Source: Chryseobacterium daecheongense
GTDB taxonomy: Bacteria; Bacteroidota; Bacteroidia; Flavobacteriales; Weeksellaceae
DNA: 64,000 nt
NCBI RefSeq assembly: GCF_003729955.1
Contig: NZ_RJTX01000004.1
Location: 372,001-436,000 of the forward strand
Direction of reading: 5' to 3'
The notes beneath the pieces are model-generated. The model was given only the letters and a program-made list of their open reading frames with translations. It did not search any database and had not been told where the DNA came from. Below are positions 52,170 through 60,155 of this stretch, in pieces (position 1 is the first letter of the stretch; each line of letters starts with the position of its first letter). Made by a program: the position numbers and the translations under genes.

Positions 52170-52226
52170 GCTTTTCCGGGTTTGAGTTGCGGCGGCTGAG
52201 CCGCCGCAACTCAAACCCGGAAAAGC
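52170..52226. repeat. 57-base perfect palindrome (28-base arms)
   Basis: Left arm 52170-52197 and right arm 52199-52226 are exact reverse complements around a single base. The core is GC-rich (GCGGCGGCT) in AT-rich surroundings. It lies between divergent genes (truC and the glycyl-tRNA synthetase gene), where no terminator is needed. It could be a REP-like or other dispersed repeat, a hairpin RNA, or a protein-binding cruciform. The bases just after it (to about 52255) are also less AT-rich and may belong to the same element. Confidence 0.85.
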
Positions 52227-52331
52227 AAGCAGCGAAAGCAGGTTCCCGACTCCTAAAATTAAAATGTAAATATTTGAGCTTTTATTTAGTGCTTTTTTTG
52301 TTGAATCTCATGAATTTGAAATCCAATTTCC

Positions 52332-52339
52332 TATTTTTG
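52332..52339 (+). promoter_or_regulatory. -7 promoter box for the glycyl-tRNA synthetase gene
   Basis: TATTTTTG, an exact TAnnTTTG match 22 bases before the ATG at 52362 and downstream of the palindrome. Confidence 0.5.
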
Positions 52340-52361
52340 CAAATTCAGACGCAAAAAAATT

Positions 52362-53903
52362 ATGGCAAAGCAAGAAGATGTTTTCAAGAAAGTGATTTCT
52401 CACGCTAAAGAATATGGTTTTATTTTCCCTTCGAGTGAGATCTACGATGGTTTATCCGCTGTTTATGATTATGGGCAAAACGGTGCTGAACTTAAAAATA
52501 ATATCAAACAATATTGGTGGAAAGCGATGGTACAGCTTAACGAAAATATTGTGGGTATTGATTCAGCAATCCTTATGCATCCCACTACCTGGAAAGCATC
52601 AGGCCACGTAGACGCTTTCAATGACCCTCTTATTGACAATAAAGATTCTAAAAAACGTTTCAGAGCCGACGTTCTGGTAGAAGATTATTGTGCCAAAATT
52701 GAAGATAAAGAGAATAAAGAAATCGAGAAAGCAGCCAAAAGATTCGGTGATGCTTTTGATAAAGATCAATTTGTTGCCACGAATCCAAAAGTGTTGGAAT
52801 ACAGAGCCAGAAGAGAAGCCATTCTTTCAAGGCTGGCCAAGTCTTTAGAAAATGAGGATCTTGCTGATGTAAAAGCCTTAATTGAAGAGCTTGAAATTGC
52901 CGATCCGGATACAGGTTCCAAGAACTGGACGGACGTAAGACAATTCAACCTGATGTTCGGGACTAAATTAGGGGCTTCTGCAGACAGCGCTATGGATCTT
53001 TATTTAAGACCTGAAACGGCTCAAGGCATCTTCGTGAATTTCCTGAATGTTCAGAAAACTTCCCGTCATAAACTTCCTTTCGGTATTGCACAAATCGGAA
53101 AGGCCTTCAGAAATGAGATTGTTGCGAGACAATTTATTTTCAGAATGCGTGAATTCGAACAAATGGAAATGCAGTTTTTCGTAGCTCCGGGTACGGAACT
53201 TGAATTCTATGAAAAATGGAAACAGACGCGTTTAAAATGGCACCTTGCTCTTGGCTTGGGTGATGAGAACTACAGATTCCATGATCATGAGAAATTAGCA
53301 CATTATGCTAATGCTGCCGCTGATATTGAATTCAACTTCCCTTTCGGATTCAAAGAATTGGAAGGTATCCACTCCAGAACAGACTTTGACTTAAAAGCTC
53401 ACGAAAAATACTCAGGAAGAAAGCTGCAGTATTTTGATCCTGAAAGAAATGAAAACTATGTTCCTTATGTTGTGGAAACATCGGTAGGTTTAGACAGATT
53501 ATTTTTAGCATTATTCTCCCATTGTCTAAGAGATGAAGTATTAGAAGACGGTTCAGAAAGAACAGTCTTATCTCTTCCACCTGCTTTAGCTCCTGTGAAG
53601 GCTGCTATTCTTCCTTTAATGAAGAAAGATGGTTTAGCTGAATATGCAGAGAAGATTTTCAATGATCTGAAGTATGATTTCAATTTATTCTATGAAGAAA
53701 AGGATGCGATTGGAAAACGTTACAGAAGACAGGATGCAATTGGTACTCCATATTGTATTACAATAGATCATGATTCTCTTATAGATCATACTGTTACCAT
53801 TAGGGACAGAGATACAATGCAACAGGAAAGAGTTCCGGTTTCAGAGCTGAGAAGGATCATTGATGAGAAAACCAATTTCAGAAATATACTTTCAAAAATA
53901 TAG
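52362..53903 (+). CDS. glyS: Glycine--tRNA ligase (single-chain, dimeric type)
   Basis: Class II synthetase of 513 residues, the eukaryote/archaea-like alpha2 type used by Bacteroidota, and not the alpha2beta2 GlyQ/GlyS type. Visible: FIFPSSEIYDGLSAVYDYG at the N-terminus, motif 1 region LYLRPETAQGIFVNF, motif 2 GKAFRNEIVARQFIFRMREF followed by EQMEMQFF, and motif 3 near VVETSVGLDRLFLALFSH. The anticodon-binding domain includes AIGTPYCITIDHDSL. Length is typical. The gene ends at a strong hairpin terminator. Confidence 0.96.
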   Translation: MAKQEDVFKKVISHAKEYGFIFPSSEIYDGLSAVYDYGQNGAELKNNIKQYWWKAMVQLNENIVGIDSAILMHPTTWKASGHVDAFNDPLIDNKDSKKRFRADVLVEDYCAKIEDKENKEIEKAAKRFGDAFDKDQFVATNPKVLEYRARREAILSRLAKSLENEDLADVKALIEELEIADPDTGSKNWTDVRQFNLMFGTKLGASADSAMDLYLRPETAQGIFVNFLNVQKTSRHKLPFGIAQIGKAFRNEIVARQFIFRMREFEQMEMQFFVAPGTELEFYEKWKQTRLKWHLALGLGDENYRFHDHEKLAHYANAAADIEFNFPFGFKELEGIHSRTDFDLKAHEKYSGRKLQYFDPERNENYVPYVVETSVGLDRLFLALFSHCLRDEVLEDGSERTVLSLPPALAPVKAAILPLMKKDGLAEYAEKIFNDLKYDFNLFYEEKDAIGKRYRRQDAIGTPYCITIDHDSLIDHTVTIRDRDTMQQERVPVSELRRIIDEKTNFRNILSKI

Positions 53904-53906
53904 CAT

Positions 53907-53934
53907 AAGGCCTTGAGAAATCAAGGCTTTTTTT
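53907..53934 (+). terminator. Terminator after the glycyl-tRNA synthetase gene
   Basis: Stem 53910-53916 with 53921-53927, extendable by three pairs, GAAA tetraloop and seven T, starting right after the stop codon. Confidence 0.87.
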
Positions 53935-53950
53935 ATATACTTTTTTTGAA

Positions 53951-53958
53951 TAGATTTG
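53951..53958 (+). promoter_or_regulatory. -7 promoter box for the serine hydrolase gene
   Basis: TAGATTTG, an exact TAnnTTTG match 26 bases before the ATG at 53985 and just past the preceding terminator. Confidence 0.5.
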
Positions 53959-53984
53959 TTTGGATCTATTTAACCCTGAAACCC

Positions 53985-55124
53985 ATGTGGCTATTAGTTT
54001 TACAAAGCTTTCTTATTATCATCATCATTGTTGTTATCCTCGCCTACATTTTCGGGTATAGCTATCTTTTTAATGGGATTTCAAAAACATACCTAAAAGG
54101 AAAATTAAGCGCTAATATTGATGATGGAAAATACTTTTCCAATAACAGTATTCCGACTAAAATACCTAAGCCATGGAAGGAATCGCCCGACTACAACAAA
54201 ACAGAACTACCGAAAAATTTAGTTGAAGATCTAATTCGCTCCAATACAGCCTCTTTTTTGGTTATTAAAAATGGAGAATTAGTTCATGAACAATACTGGA
54301 AAGGCTACCATAAGCTTTCTAAAACCAATTCCTTTTCTATGGCAAAAGCCGTTACTGTAATGTTACTGGGGAAAGCTTTAGAAGAAGGAAAAATAAAGAG
54401 TATTGATGAAAATTTTTCTGACTTTTATGAAGAATTTACGCATAAAGAATTCGGAAAAAGCTTAACATTGAAAAATCTGGCACAAATGGAAGCCGGTTTA
54501 GACTGGGATGAAGATTATAAGAACCCGTTTCTTCCTAACGCCAAAGCCTACTACGGAAGAGATCTGATGAAAGCTACCTTTTCACGCAAATTCAAAGAAG
54601 AGCCGGGAACCAAGTTTGAATACCAAAGTGGTTCTACACAATTACTGGGTTTTGCAGTCAAAAAAGCGGTAGGACAATCGTTAGCCAGCTACTTATCTGA
54701 AAAATTCTGGATTCCGTTAGGTATGGAACAGAATGCCGAATGGAGCACCGATGAAAACGGAATGGAAAAAACCTATTGCTGCATCCATTCTAACAGCAGA
54801 GATTTTGCCAAGCTCGGACAATTATTTTTAGATGACGGAAAAGTGGATGGCCAGCAAGTCTTAAACCTCAGCTTCATTCAACAGATGAAAACTCCTACTC
54901 AAAAATCGGAAGAAATTTACGGAATGGGGTTCTGGGTCAATAACGATAATCCTATTAAACATTATTATTTTCTGGGGCTTCAGGGACAATATATTATTAT
55001 GGTTCCTGAACATAAAATGGTGATTGTGAGAACAGGTAGTTATAATAATCTGCCCAAAACCGACAGAGGAAGACCAGATCAGGTAAAATTCCTCGTGAAT
55101 GAAACTGTACAATTATTTAGTTAA
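53985..55124 (+). CDS. Serine hydrolase of the beta-lactamase class C / esterase family
   Basis: A 379-residue protein anchored by an N-terminal membrane segment (WLLVLQSFLIIIIIVVILAY) with the enzyme domain outside. The SxxK catalytic motif is in TNSFSMAKAVTVMLLGKAL, and the tyrosine motif is probably FEYQSGSTQLLGFAVKKAV. The family includes class C beta-lactamases, penicillin-binding proteins and 6-aminohexanoate-dimer hydrolases; the substrate is not evident. The start at 53985 is chosen because the longer reading begins in the upstream terminator. The next gene starts 7 bases downstream. Confidence 0.9.
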   Translation: MWLLVLQSFLIIIIIVVILAYIFGYSYLFNGISKTYLKGKLSANIDDGKYFSNNSIPTKIPKPWKESPDYNKTELPKNLVEDLIRSNTASFLVIKNGELVHEQYWKGYHKLSKTNSFSMAKAVTVMLLGKALEEGKIKSIDENFSDFYEEFTHKEFGKSLTLKNLAQMEAGLDWDEDYKNPFLPNAKAYYGRDLMKATFSRKFKEEPGTKFEYQSGSTQLLGFAVKKAVGQSLASYLSEKFWIPLGMEQNAEWSTDENGMEKTYCCIHSNSRDFAKLGQLFLDDGKVDGQQVLNLSFIQQMKTPTQKSEEIYGMGFWVNNDNPIKHYYFLGLQGQYIIMVPEHKMVIVRTGSYNNLPKTDRGRPDQVKFLVNETVQLFS

Positions 55125-55131
55125 GGAAATC

Positions 55132-55743
55132 ATGGAAAAATACAGCACAAAAGTTGATGAATATATTGAGAAATCTCCGGATTTTGCAAAGCCTATTTTA
55201 CATTATCTTCGTGAAACGATTCATGAAGTATGTCCTGAAGTTGAAGAAGCTATCAAGTGGAAATTCCCCACCTTTATGTATAAAGGAAAAATCCTTTGTT
55301 CCATCACCTCCTTTAAACAATACTGCAGTCTTGGATTCTGGCTGCACGGGGAAATGAAAACTATAACAGAATTGGAAACAAATGCTGAGAAAAGCTCGAT
55401 GTTCAGTTTAGGTAAGATTGCTAAAATGGAAGACCTTCCTTCAAAATCCCATCTGAAAAAAGCCATTCTTGAGGCAATGGAATTAACGGATATGGGAGTG
55501 ACCATGAAGAAAGCTCCACCCACAAAAACGGAAACTGAAATTCCTGATTATTTTAAGGAAGCGTTACAGCAGAATAAAAAAGCTTTAGCCATTTTTGAAA
55601 GCAAATCGCCTTCGTTCAGAAAGGAATATATCATGTGGATCACAGAGGCTAAAACCGAAGCTACCCGAAATAAAAGAATGGAACAATCTTTGGAATGGAT
55701 TGCCGAAGGCAAAGGCCGGAACTGGAAATACGAAAAAAAATAA
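55132..55743 (+). CDS. DUF1801 / YdeI-OmdA family protein
   Basis: A 203-residue cytoplasmic protein. The N-terminal half (about 15-115) is a DUF1801 domain: LRETIHEVCPEVEEAIKWKF then PTFMYKGKILCSITSFKQY. The C-terminal half is the YdeI/OmdA-type region: PDYFKEALQQNKKALAIFES, PSFRKEYIMWITEAK, EATRNKRMEQSLEWIAEGK. No enzyme activity is known. The start at 55132 lies 7 bases after the serine hydrolase stop codon; the longer reading overlaps that gene. Confidence 0.88.
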   Translation: MEKYSTKVDEYIEKSPDFAKPILHYLRETIHEVCPEVEEAIKWKFPTFMYKGKILCSITSFKQYCSLGFWLHGEMKTITELETNAEKSSMFSLGKIAKMEDLPSKSHLKKAILEAMELTDMGVTMKKAPPTKTETEIPDYFKEALQQNKKALAIFESKSPSFRKEYIMWITEAKTEATRNKRMEQSLEWIAEGKGRNWKYEKK

Positions 55744-55759
55744 AAAACACATAGCACAA

Positions 55760-57319
55760 ATGAAGAAAAAAGTTTTATTCGTTTTCTTCTCCTTTATTTC
55801 GATCTATTTTTTCTCTCAATCTTACAATTTTGAGGGAGAATACAAATATGCGAGAATTCTTTCATCCAAAAACCCGGATAGCTCGGAAATTGTCCTGAAC
55901 CAGATTATTGATGCGGCTCAAAAGGAAAATCAACTACAGTATCTGGCGAAAGCCTATTATTTAAAGTCATACAACAGCTATCTAAAGTCGGATGCAAAAA
56001 GCAGCCTGGACTTTGCAGAGAAAGCACTGAGCATCTCTGAACAGAATGATTATGCCATTGGAAAGGCTCTTGCGTACAGAATGCAGGGAACACAGTATGC
56101 AAAGCTAGGCCTCTTGAAAGAATCTTCTCAAAGTCTTAACAATGCGATCTCCGAAGTAAAAAATGACAATACGGATGAAGGACATGAGCTAAAGGGAATG
56201 ATCTATAATTCCTTTTTAATTCTTCTCAATCAGAACGAATACGGCAAAAAAGAATATTATTCTAAAAATGCTATCTGGGAATTTCAGAAAATATCCAATA
56301 TAACCAGACGAAATGAACTGCTTGTTTCGGCCTATACCAATATGGGGTATAATTTGTCAGAAATTAAAAAGTTTGACCAATCTAAAGTTTTTTTTAAAAA
56401 AGCCCTTGCTCTAGTAGGGAATGAGAATTATTATCTGAAATGCAATATTCTTCATGATATTGGTTTTTCATTTTTCGAACAAAACAAGCCGGATAGTGCG
56501 GTTTCCTATTTTCAAAAAGCGTTAAAAATTGCCGATGTGTATGATTTTAACGAGAAAAAAATAGAAATTACCAAAAACTTAGAAAAAGCCTACGGAAAAT
56601 TAAATGATAAAGATAATTCTCAAAAATACAGATTACAAAATCTTGAGCTGAAAGACAGTGTAGCCTATAATCAGAAAATGGCGGTGAACCAAACTTTATC
56701 TTCCAAAGAGCAACATTTTGATGAAAAACTGACGGAAAGCTACACGATTTCCAAGGGTCTGATCATTGCCTGTATAGCTTTAGTTATTAGTTTAGGGATA
56801 GTAGTTTTCAATAGTCTGCAACTCCGGAAAAAACATAAAAAAATCGTTGCTGAAATTTATCAGAAAGGAATTACTCCGGCTTCCTATGAAGAAGATCCTC
56901 AAGAATCTACAGAAGACAACAAAAATGATGAAAACACTTCGGTTTCAGATATAAAAATTTCCCCTGAAGCAGAGGAAAATATTCTAAAAGGATTGAAAAA
57001 TTTCGAAGAAAAACTTCATTTTAATAATAAAAATATTTCACGTTATAATTTGGCTAATGATCTGAACGTAAATACGAAATATCTTTCTGCAGTTATCAAA
57101 AAGCATAAGAATTTTAACTTCAACCAGTACATTAATCATTTACGCATCAACTACATTGTTGATCACCTTAAAAATGACCCTCAATACAGGAAGTATAAGA
57201 TCAATCATCTTGCAGAAATCACAGGATATTCTTCACACAGTGCATTTTCGCTTGAATTCAAAAAGATCATAGGAATGCATCCTTCTGCCTTTATAAAAGC
57301 ATTAGAAGATATTTCCTGA
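55760..57319 (+). CDS. Membrane-bound TPR-AraC type regulator
   Basis: A 519-residue protein with the order signal peptide or first membrane segment (MKKKVLFVFFSFISIYFFSQ), a long TPR-like helical region to about 325 (for example KPDSAVSYFQKALKIADVYD), a transmembrane segment near 335-355 (GLIIACIALVISLGIVVFNS), and a cytoplasmic AraC-type double helix-turn-helix at the C-terminus (NVNTKYLSAVIKKHKNFNFN, AEITGYSSHSAFSLEFKKI). It is thus a one-protein sensor that could read a periplasmic signal and bind DNA from the membrane. Such proteins are frequent in Flavobacteriia. Its stop codon directly abuts that of the convergent C1q-like gene, with no spacer. Confidence 0.9.
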   Translation: MKKKVLFVFFSFISIYFFSQSYNFEGEYKYARILSSKNPDSSEIVLNQIIDAAQKENQLQYLAKAYYLKSYNSYLKSDAKSSLDFAEKALSISEQNDYAIGKALAYRMQGTQYAKLGLLKESSQSLNNAISEVKNDNTDEGHELKGMIYNSFLILLNQNEYGKKEYYSKNAIWEFQKISNITRRNELLVSAYTNMGYNLSEIKKFDQSKVFFKKALALVGNENYYLKCNILHDIGFSFFEQNKPDSAVSYFQKALKIADVYDFNEKKIEITKNLEKAYGKLNDKDNSQKYRLQNLELKDSVAYNQKMAVNQTLSSKEQHFDEKLTESYTISKGLIIACIALVISLGIVVFNSLQLRKKHKKIVAEIYQKGITPASYEEDPQESTEDNKNDENTSVSDIKISPEAEENILKGLKNFEEKLHFNNKNISRYNLANDLNVNTKYLSAVIKKHKNFNFNQYINHLRINYIVDHLKNDPQYRKYKINHLAEITGYSSHSAFSLEFKKIIGMHPSAFIKALEDIS

Positions 57320-58234
57320 TTACTGTTCTGCAATGGTAAGGTTGTTATAGCCGCCTGTATTGTTCAAAGAAAAATTAGCCACATCGGAATTATTTAAATT
57401 GAACCAGATATAAGGCATCAATCTTTGTCCGGCCGTCATATAGAAAGAAGCGGTACAGTTACTTCCTGCATCAATATTTCCGATACTGTTGGAAGACATG
57501 GTATTGACACATTTTACTGTGTTCACAATATTTGCTGTGGTTAAACCTGCCGTATTATCATACAATTGCCAGATCGCTTCAATCTGAATCGGGTTTAATG
57601 CATCCACAGTATAATTAATAGCCAGTGAAGATAAATCCGTTGTAAAAGAGGCAACATATACTCCGTTATGAGGTGCTGTAAAAACACCCGTTGTTGCATT
57701 GAAACTAGTCCCGGAATTGCTTTCAAAAGCTTTGGTCCAGCTTACCAGATAATTACTCTGTCGGTTTTGCAAACCCGTTGTTGTTGTAACCGCCGCCGGA
57801 GTAATCAATTTAACATTATTGTTAGTTTTCGAAGCAATAACAATCACTTTGTTCGTTGCCGGCTGTGCAGTAAGCAAAGGAAGCCATTCATTTCCATTGG
57901 AATATTCTACCCCATTGTTATACCGCACCGCTCCTTCATCTGCTGCTGCTGCAGTTAAGGTAGAGGTTCCGAAGCCGATAGCTCCGTTCCCCGAGTTTCT
58001 TACATCCATTTTTACAGCAGGAGAAAGCGTTCCCGCTCCTACTCTTCCTGTGTTGGTTATAATAACATCATTACTTTGCTGTGCAGGAGTAAACGTAGTT
58101 CCCGTTACCGGATTATCTTTTTGCCCGTCAATATGCAAAATTCCTATTGGGTTAGGAGTCTGTATCCCGATTTGAGAAAACATATGGGTAAAGCTTAATA
58201 ATACGATCATTAAAAAAATATTCTTTCTCATCAT
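57320..58234 (-). CDS. Secreted C1q-like domain protein 1
   Basis: A 304-residue exported protein. After the signal peptide (ending FSQ) comes a segment shared by all three genes here (GILHIDGQKDNP, then VGAGTLSPAVKMDVRNSG and DEGAVRYNNGVEYSNG), followed by a C1q/TNF-like jelly-roll domain. The key C1q signature is FNATTGVFTAPHNGVYVASF. The domain contains a Cys pair (VKCVNT and GSNCTASF) that probably forms a disulfide. No T9SS sorting domain is seen. It is the last gene of a three-gene unit. The ligand is unknown. Confidence 0.85.
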   Translation of the reverse strand: MMRKNIFLMIVLLSFTHMFSQIGIQTPNPIGILHIDGQKDNPVTGTTFTPAQQSNDVIITNTGRVGAGTLSPAVKMDVRNSGNGAIGFGTSTLTAAAADEGAVRYNNGVEYSNGNEWLPLLTAQPATNKVIVIASKTNNNVKLITPAAVTTTTGLQNRQSNYLVSWTKAFESNSGTSFNATTGVFTAPHNGVYVASFTTDLSSLAINYTVDALNPIQIEAIWQLYDNTAGLTTANIVNTVKCVNTMSSNSIGNIDAGSNCTASFYMTAGQRLMPYIWFNLNNSDVANFSLNNTGGYNNLTIAEQ

Positions 58235-58241
58235 TTGTGTT

Positions 58242-59060
58242 TTATAATCCGAAAATACTTACTGATGTAAGGGTTCCATCGCTATCCAATGTTTTAGTGC
58301 TTCCCAGACTTTGGGTAAGGCTTACTGTAATATTATCTCCCTGGTTCAGGTTAAAAATTCCCGAGCAGTTTCCCGCAACTCTGTTAGATATGGTATTATT
58401 TCCCGGATAGCTTCCAACGCATTTGAACACTTTATTCGTGGTAGAAGATGTTGAGTTGGTTTGAATTAAGCTTTCAAAACGGGAATCATTGGCAATGGCC
58501 CCTGAAGCAAGGGAAAATGTAAAGGAAACAATATATATCCCTGTTTTTGAAGCCGTGAAAACTCCGGTTGAAGAATTAAAACTGCCATTAACATCAGTCC
58601 TTTCGGTCCAATTCGTAATGGCAGCCTGCACACCACTACTGAAATTCTGCATTGAAGAATTTTCAGCATCAACAAAATCATTCGGGGCTTTATGAGCTAA
58701 AGGTACCCAAGTGGTTCCGTTAGAGTAACTCAAATCCTGAGTTCCTGTATTATATCTCAATGCTCCTGCTTTTGCCGCCGAAGCTGTTTGTGACGTATCA
58801 CCAATCCCGATAGCATTCAAGTGCTCATCTGATCGTATATCCAGTCTTGTTTTCGGTGCTTTTGTTCCTACTCCTGCTTTTCCGGACGAAGTTATCACTA
58901 CATCATCATAATAAGTAGAAGGGGATGCTGTGGAAGTGTTTTTCTGTCCGTCTACATGAAGTATTCCTTCCGGAGAAGTCATATTAATCCCAATCTGCGC
59001 ATTGATAAGGCCGCTAAAAGAGATCAGACACATCAATACTAAACTTTTTTTCATATCCAT
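58242..59060 (-). CDS. Secreted C1q-like domain protein 2
   Basis: A 272-residue paralogue of its neighbours. The signal peptide KKSLVLMCLISFSGLINAQ follows two extra residues from the first ATG (the ATG at 59054 is an alternative start). The shared segment reads GILHVDGQKNTS and SGKAGVGTKAPKTRLDIRSD. The jelly-roll signature is FNSSTGVFTASKTGIYIVSF, with the Cys pair FKCVGSYPG and GNCSGIFNL. It ends directly after the last strand. The gene begins 4 bases after the preceding paralogue and ends 7 bases before the next, so all three are one transcript. Confidence 0.85.
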   Translation of the reverse strand: MDMKKSLVLMCLISFSGLINAQIGINMTSPEGILHVDGQKNTSTASPSTYYDDVVITSSGKAGVGTKAPKTRLDIRSDEHLNAIGIGDTSQTASAAKAGALRYNTGTQDLSYSNGTTWVPLAHKAPNDFVDAENSSMQNFSSGVQAAITNWTERTDVNGSFNSSTGVFTASKTGIYIVSFTFSLASGAIANDSRFESLIQTNSTSSTTNKVFKCVGSYPGNNTISNRVAGNCSGIFNLNQGDNITVSLTQSLGSTKTLDSDGTLTSVSIFGL

Positions 59061-59064
59061 TGTG

Positions 59065-59925
59065 TTATTGTTCTACTATTGAGAGATTGATAAATCCATA
59101 ATCATTACTGGCAGGAGTAAGATCTGTTCTCAAGCTCAGGTTTCCATTATATACGGATTGATAAATTTGAGGTTGAAAAGTATCCCCTTTATTCAGCTGA
59201 ACTCCGGCAACACATGATCCGGCAACCTGTGCCTGTTTTGAGGTATTGGAAAAAGATTTGACACATTTTTTCACCACTGTACTTCCGTTTACCACATACC
59301 GGGCTTCGGAAAAATATCCTGAAACTATAGGAATTCTTACAAAATCATAGGTAAATGACACCAGGTAAACACCTGTTCGGGGAGCTGTGAAAACTCCGGT
59401 TGTATTATTGAAATTAGTGGTAGGATCAGAAATTTCGCTCCATCCCGTAATCCCTGTAGAAACCTGATATGGTATTTTGATGGCAAAATTAGCTGCCTGA
59501 ATATTGGCAACCACTACGGCTTTCGTTGGAGTAGAAATAAGATCCTGCCAAACAATACCATCCGAATATTGCATTTTTCCACCGCTTAAAGGATTATACC
59601 TCATCGCTCCCGCTTCTGCAGCTGTCGCTGTTTGTGTGGTTTCTCCAATACCAATGGAATTATCCGTATTATTCACTGAACGAACATCCAATTTAGTAGC
59701 CGGAGTCAATGTTCCTATACCTATTTCTCCTGAAGAAGTAAATGCAACATCGTTGGCAATTTGAGTAGAAGTTGGAGATCCGGTAGTTGGATTGTCTTTA
59801 GCACCATCGATATGAAAAGTTGCCTGAGGATTGGAAGTGTTAATTCCTACTTGAGCCTTTACGTAATTCAGAAAAAGGCAGCCCGAAATCAACACCCCTT
59901 TTAGCAAGGTGATATAATTTTTCAT
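59065..59925 (-). CDS. Secreted C1q-like domain protein 3
   Basis: A 286-residue paralogue and the first gene of the unit. It has a signal peptide (MKNYITLLKGVLISGCLFLN, cut near VKA), the shared segment ATFHIDGAKDNPTTGSPTST and GEIGIGTLTPATKLDVRSVN, and a C1q-like jelly roll with FNNTTGVFTAPRTGVYLVSF. The Cys pair is again present (KKCVKSFSN and GSCVAGVQL). A -7 box lies at 59963-59970. Role unknown; C1q folds often bind polysaccharides or proteins, so a surface adhesin or binding role is possible. Confidence 0.85.
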   Translation of the reverse strand: MKNYITLLKGVLISGCLFLNYVKAQVGINTSNPQATFHIDGAKDNPTTGSPTSTQIANDVAFTSSGEIGIGTLTPATKLDVRSVNNTDNSIGIGETTQTATAAEAGAMRYNPLSGGKMQYSDGIVWQDLISTPTKAVVVANIQAANFAIKIPYQVSTGITGWSEISDPTTNFNNTTGVFTAPRTGVYLVSFTYDFVRIPIVSGYFSEARYVVNGSTVVKKCVKSFSNTSKQAQVAGSCVAGVQLNKGDTFQPQIYQSVYNGNLSLRTDLTPASNDYGFINLSIVEQ

Positions 59926-59962
59926 GTAATGTTGTGTTTTTTGAAATCGTAAAATTCTGCGG

Positions 59963-59970
59963 CAAAGATA
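59963..59970 (-). promoter_or_regulatory. -7 promoter box of the C1q-like operon
   Basis: TATCTTTG on the minus strand, an exact TAnnTTTG match 37 bases before the ATG at 59925. Confidence 0.5.
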
Positions 59971-60155
59971 AAACCAAAAAGTCTCCGGCTACAAGCATCC
60001 AAAGAACAGTAAATTACAAGCAACTGATATACTGCGTTTTATATTATTTTTTACAATAATAAAATTCGGAATTTTAATAAAAAGCATGAAAAGCCAGCTC
60101 ATTATTCCAATAAAAAATCTGTTTTCAGCTACAATAAATATCGCTTTTAGTAGTT

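Noticed and set aside
52160..52408. Open frame of 82 codons through the palindrome
   Set aside because: It arises from the GC-rich palindrome, overlaps the start of the synthetase gene and its promoter, and resembles no protein.
53913..53984. Longer N-terminus for the serine hydrolase from 53913
   Set aside because: It starts inside the glycyl-tRNA synthetase terminator; the membrane anchor begins at 53985.
55595..55759. 55-codon extension of the TPR-AraC gene
   Set aside because: It overlaps the DUF1801 gene in another frame and hides the signal segment at 55760.
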